Source: an uncultured Lachnospiraceae bacterium (lineage in GTDB: Bacteria; Bacillota; Clostridia; Lachnospirales; Lachnospiraceae). From it: a DNA stretch of 6,633 nt. Made by a program: the position numbers and the translations under genes. Within the stretch, counting starts at the first letter, position 1. Each line of letters opens with the position of its first letter. The DNA is taken from NCBI GenBank assembly GCA_902489925.1, contig CABUBX010000118.1, positions 1-6,633 on the forward strand. The letters are read 5' to 3'. Positions 5,008 through 6,633 of the stretch are shown one piece after another. The notes beneath the pieces are model-generated. The model saw nothing but the letters and a program-made list of their open reading frames with translations, did not search any database and was not told where the DNA came from.

Positions 5008-6633
5008 TTATAAATAAGCAGAAAATACTTTTTCACTATACACTTCACCTTCTGCTGCCGCGTCGGTGTCCATCCACTGTGACGGACGCAAAAGCTCGAT
5101 TGGATAGCTTGTTTTATTATCTACATGAATTTCAATGCCCGAATCCGTTCGTCTGATCCGAACATCAATTTCTCCGTCTAAGACTTCCACATGCTCAACA
5201 GACACATTATTCCAGCATGAAGGCAATGATGGTTTTAAGACAATCTTTCTTTCAAAAGCACTTGGCTGTATACCGAAGAAATGTCGAATGACCGGAGTCA
5301 TAACACTGTACGTCGTCCACGCCTGTACAAAACATCCATAGTCCGGTGACATTTCCGAGATTGAGCCCGGCGTTGCCATGCCAAATGTTGAAAATATTTT
5401 TTCAATCAGTTCTAGCGCCCTGTCCGCATAGCCATACTGAGCTTGTGCTACGGCCATAACACCTGTAGAAATCGTCATTGCTGCTTTCTTTGTCAAAGCG
5501 TCAAGATACATGCCGTAAGGGCCTATAAATTCTTTTGTGTGCATATTAGAAAGTGCCTTTTGAGCCTTTCGTACCGGTGCCATACCGATTTCCATAGGAA
5601 CATTAATCACCCAGTTACGGTTTAAAAGCCAGCCCCGTTCATTGGATTCGTCTGACTCACGCTCGGCAAGTAGCTTTTCGACATAAAACCTTATATGTTC
5701 ATCCTCAGAGGCCTGAATCATTGCCACAATCATTTCTTTTTTATCCGACAGGGCATTGTAGGATGTATACGCGTCACAATAAAGACCTTCCTCCTCATCC
5801 CATAAAAGCTCATTGATAGCTGCCTTTGTTTTTTGTGCCAGCTTGCCGCAAGCCTCGGCCTCAGCTTCAATTCCCGCGTTTCCACTGCGCTCTGCCATCA
5901 GACGGCACATTTTTGCATAGCAATCATAAGCTTCATATGTGTATACTGCCGTATCAATTAATTCCATATTCAGGCCTGCAATTTCTATAATTCCGTAGCC
6001 TGTCGGGAATAAATCACCGTCATCATCCTGTTTTTTCAGCCATAAAATACTTTTTCCCATATACTCAAAGGCTTCTTCAACAAGTGTAAAATCTCCCGTC
6101 CACTCGTAATATTTCCAAACCATTGTAATAAAATGTGCCGTTTCCTGTGTATTGCCATAATTCGGGCAGACCTCGTTTGTCAATATCTCATGAACAATAC
6201 GGCCATCGGCATTGTATTTTATGGAATAATCTAAGATAAGCTTTAATGTGTCTCTGCAAAGCTTTGCATCACCCATACCGAGGACACCTTGCAGTGTATA
6301 AAAGCTGTCACAGCCAAACCACCACGGATACTCAGGAATTCCTGCCGCAATTCCCCTGTTCCCGTCAGAGGTTGCCGTTATCAGCCAATCGGTATGCACC
6401 TTAACCCAGTTGAAAATTTCATCAAAACGCGCATCGCCTGTTGTCAAACTGCTTTTTTTATAAATTCTTTCATACCGCGCCTTCTTTTCACTTTCAAAAT
6501 TCTTGTCTTCTAAAAGTGAACAATACTCTGACCTTGCCTCTGTTTCTGATACATCCGAACCGGATACATAAAATTTAATAATTCTTTGTTCCTTCGGATT
6601 CAATGAAAAATAATGCTTCATACGAACAGAAAC
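5008..6633 (-). CDS. Six-hairpin glycosidase, glycogen-debranching-enzyme-like (5' partial)
   Basis: The C-terminal 541 codons of a larger protein are visible. The reading frame is open to the window edge (V-S-V-R before the first Met at 6621-6619), and that Met lies inside a beta-strand region without an SD, so the true start is outside. Numbering from this Met, residues 1-45 look like the end of an N-terminal beta-sandwich. Residues 60-445 form an (alpha/alpha)6 toroid of the amylo-alpha-1,6-glucosidase type (COG3408/GDE_C), and 450-537 a C-terminal beta domain. Supporting segments are YPWWFGCDSFYTLQG (98-112, candidate catalytic or substrate-binding Asp105), GRIVHEI (140-146), NTQETAHFI (157-165) with YYEWTGD (171-177), GPYGMYLDAL (367-376) and CFVQAWTTYSV (430-440). 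By family it would hydrolyse alpha-glucosidic branch or side-chain bonds. It is the first visible gene of the operon, 29 bases before the GH65 gene, and likely supplies or trims that enzyme's substrates. The substrate is unproven, and other six-hairpin hydrolase families remain possible. Confidence 0.75.
   Translation of the reverse strand, partial: VSVRMKHYFSLNPKEQRIIKFYVSGSDVSETEARSEYCSLLEDKNFESEKKARYERIYKKSSLTTGDARFDEIFNWVKVHTDWLITATSDGNRGIAAGIPEYPWWFGCDSFYTLQGVLGMGDAKLCRDTLKLILDYSIKYNADGRIVHEILTNEVCPNYGNTQETAHFITMVWKYYEWTGDFTLVEEAFEYMGKSILWLKKQDDDGDLFPTGYGIIEIAGLNMELIDTAVYTYEAYDCYAKMCRLMAERSGNAGIEAEAEACGKLAQKTKAAINELLWDEEEGLYCDAYTSYNALSDKKEMIVAMIQASEDEHIRFYVEKLLAERESDESNERGWLLNRNWVINVPMEIGMAPVRKAQKALSNMHTKEFIGPYGMYLDALTKKAAMTISTGVMAVAQAQYGYADRALELIEKIFSTFGMATPGSISEMSPDYGCFVQAWTTYSVMTPVIRHFFGIQPSAFERKIVLKPSLPSCWNNVSVEHVEVLDGEIDVRIRRTDSGIEIHVDNKTSYPIELLRPSQWMDTDAAAEGEVYSEKVFSAYL

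Noticed and set aside
6619..6621. First ATG of the rightmost gene as its true start
   Set aside because: The frame stays open upstream to the window edge, no SD lies in the visible upstream bases, and the encoded residues look like the inside of a beta domain, so the gene is cut by the window.

Overview
The window reads as chromosomal DNA of an anaerobic Gram-positive bacterium of the Clostridia, most likely Lachnospiraceae-like. This is an inference from three things: the style of the proteins (a SpoVB/MurJ-like flippase beginning close to 'GTILAAAAMITKFIGLAYRIP', a GH65 phosphorylase next to a beta-phosphoglucomutase), the strong AGGAGG-type ribosome binding sites, and the very AT-rich intergenic DNA beside moderately GC-balanced genes. 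No tRNA, rRNA, CRISPR array, insertion sequence or phage gene was seen.

Layout. Positions 1-241 hold no complete gene. This AT-rich stretch has a leftward promoter with a strong Shine-Dalgarno (SD) site and a tiny ORF that stops at the left edge, a rightward candidate promoter, and a short hairpin in the leader of the first gene. Positions 242-1888 (+) encode a complete 14-helix lipid-linked oligosaccharide flippase of the MurJ/SpoVB (MOP exporter) superfamily. A long hairpin at 1894-1945, with T-runs on both sides, serves as a bidirectional terminator between the flippase and the convergent operon. Positions 1955-6633 (-) hold three tightly packed genes, transcribed right to left: a six-hairpin glycosidase related to glycogen debranching enzymes (5' end outside the window), a GH65 disaccharide phosphorylase of kojibiose-phosphorylase type, and beta-phosphoglucomutase (pgmB). 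Gaps are only 29 and 15 bases, with an SD in each, and no promoter or terminator is evident between them.

How they work together. The three minus-strand genes form a cytoplasmic alpha-glucoside pathway. The debranching-like glycosidase probably trims an imported alpha-glucan or oligosaccharide. The GH65 enzyme splits an alpha-linked glucosyl disaccharide with inorganic phosphate to glucose plus beta-glucose 1-phosphate. PgmB converts that product to glucose 6-phosphate for glycolysis, saving one ATP per bond. None of the readable N-termini has a signal peptide, so uptake must depend on a transporter encoded elsewhere. The flippase belongs to a separate, convergent transcription unit concerned with the cell envelope and has no visible functional link to the sugar operon.

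Nothing here proves a wholly new system. The most open questions are the substrate of the truncated glycosidase, the exact linkage cleaved by the GH65 enzyme, and the nature of the leftward transcript at the left edge.
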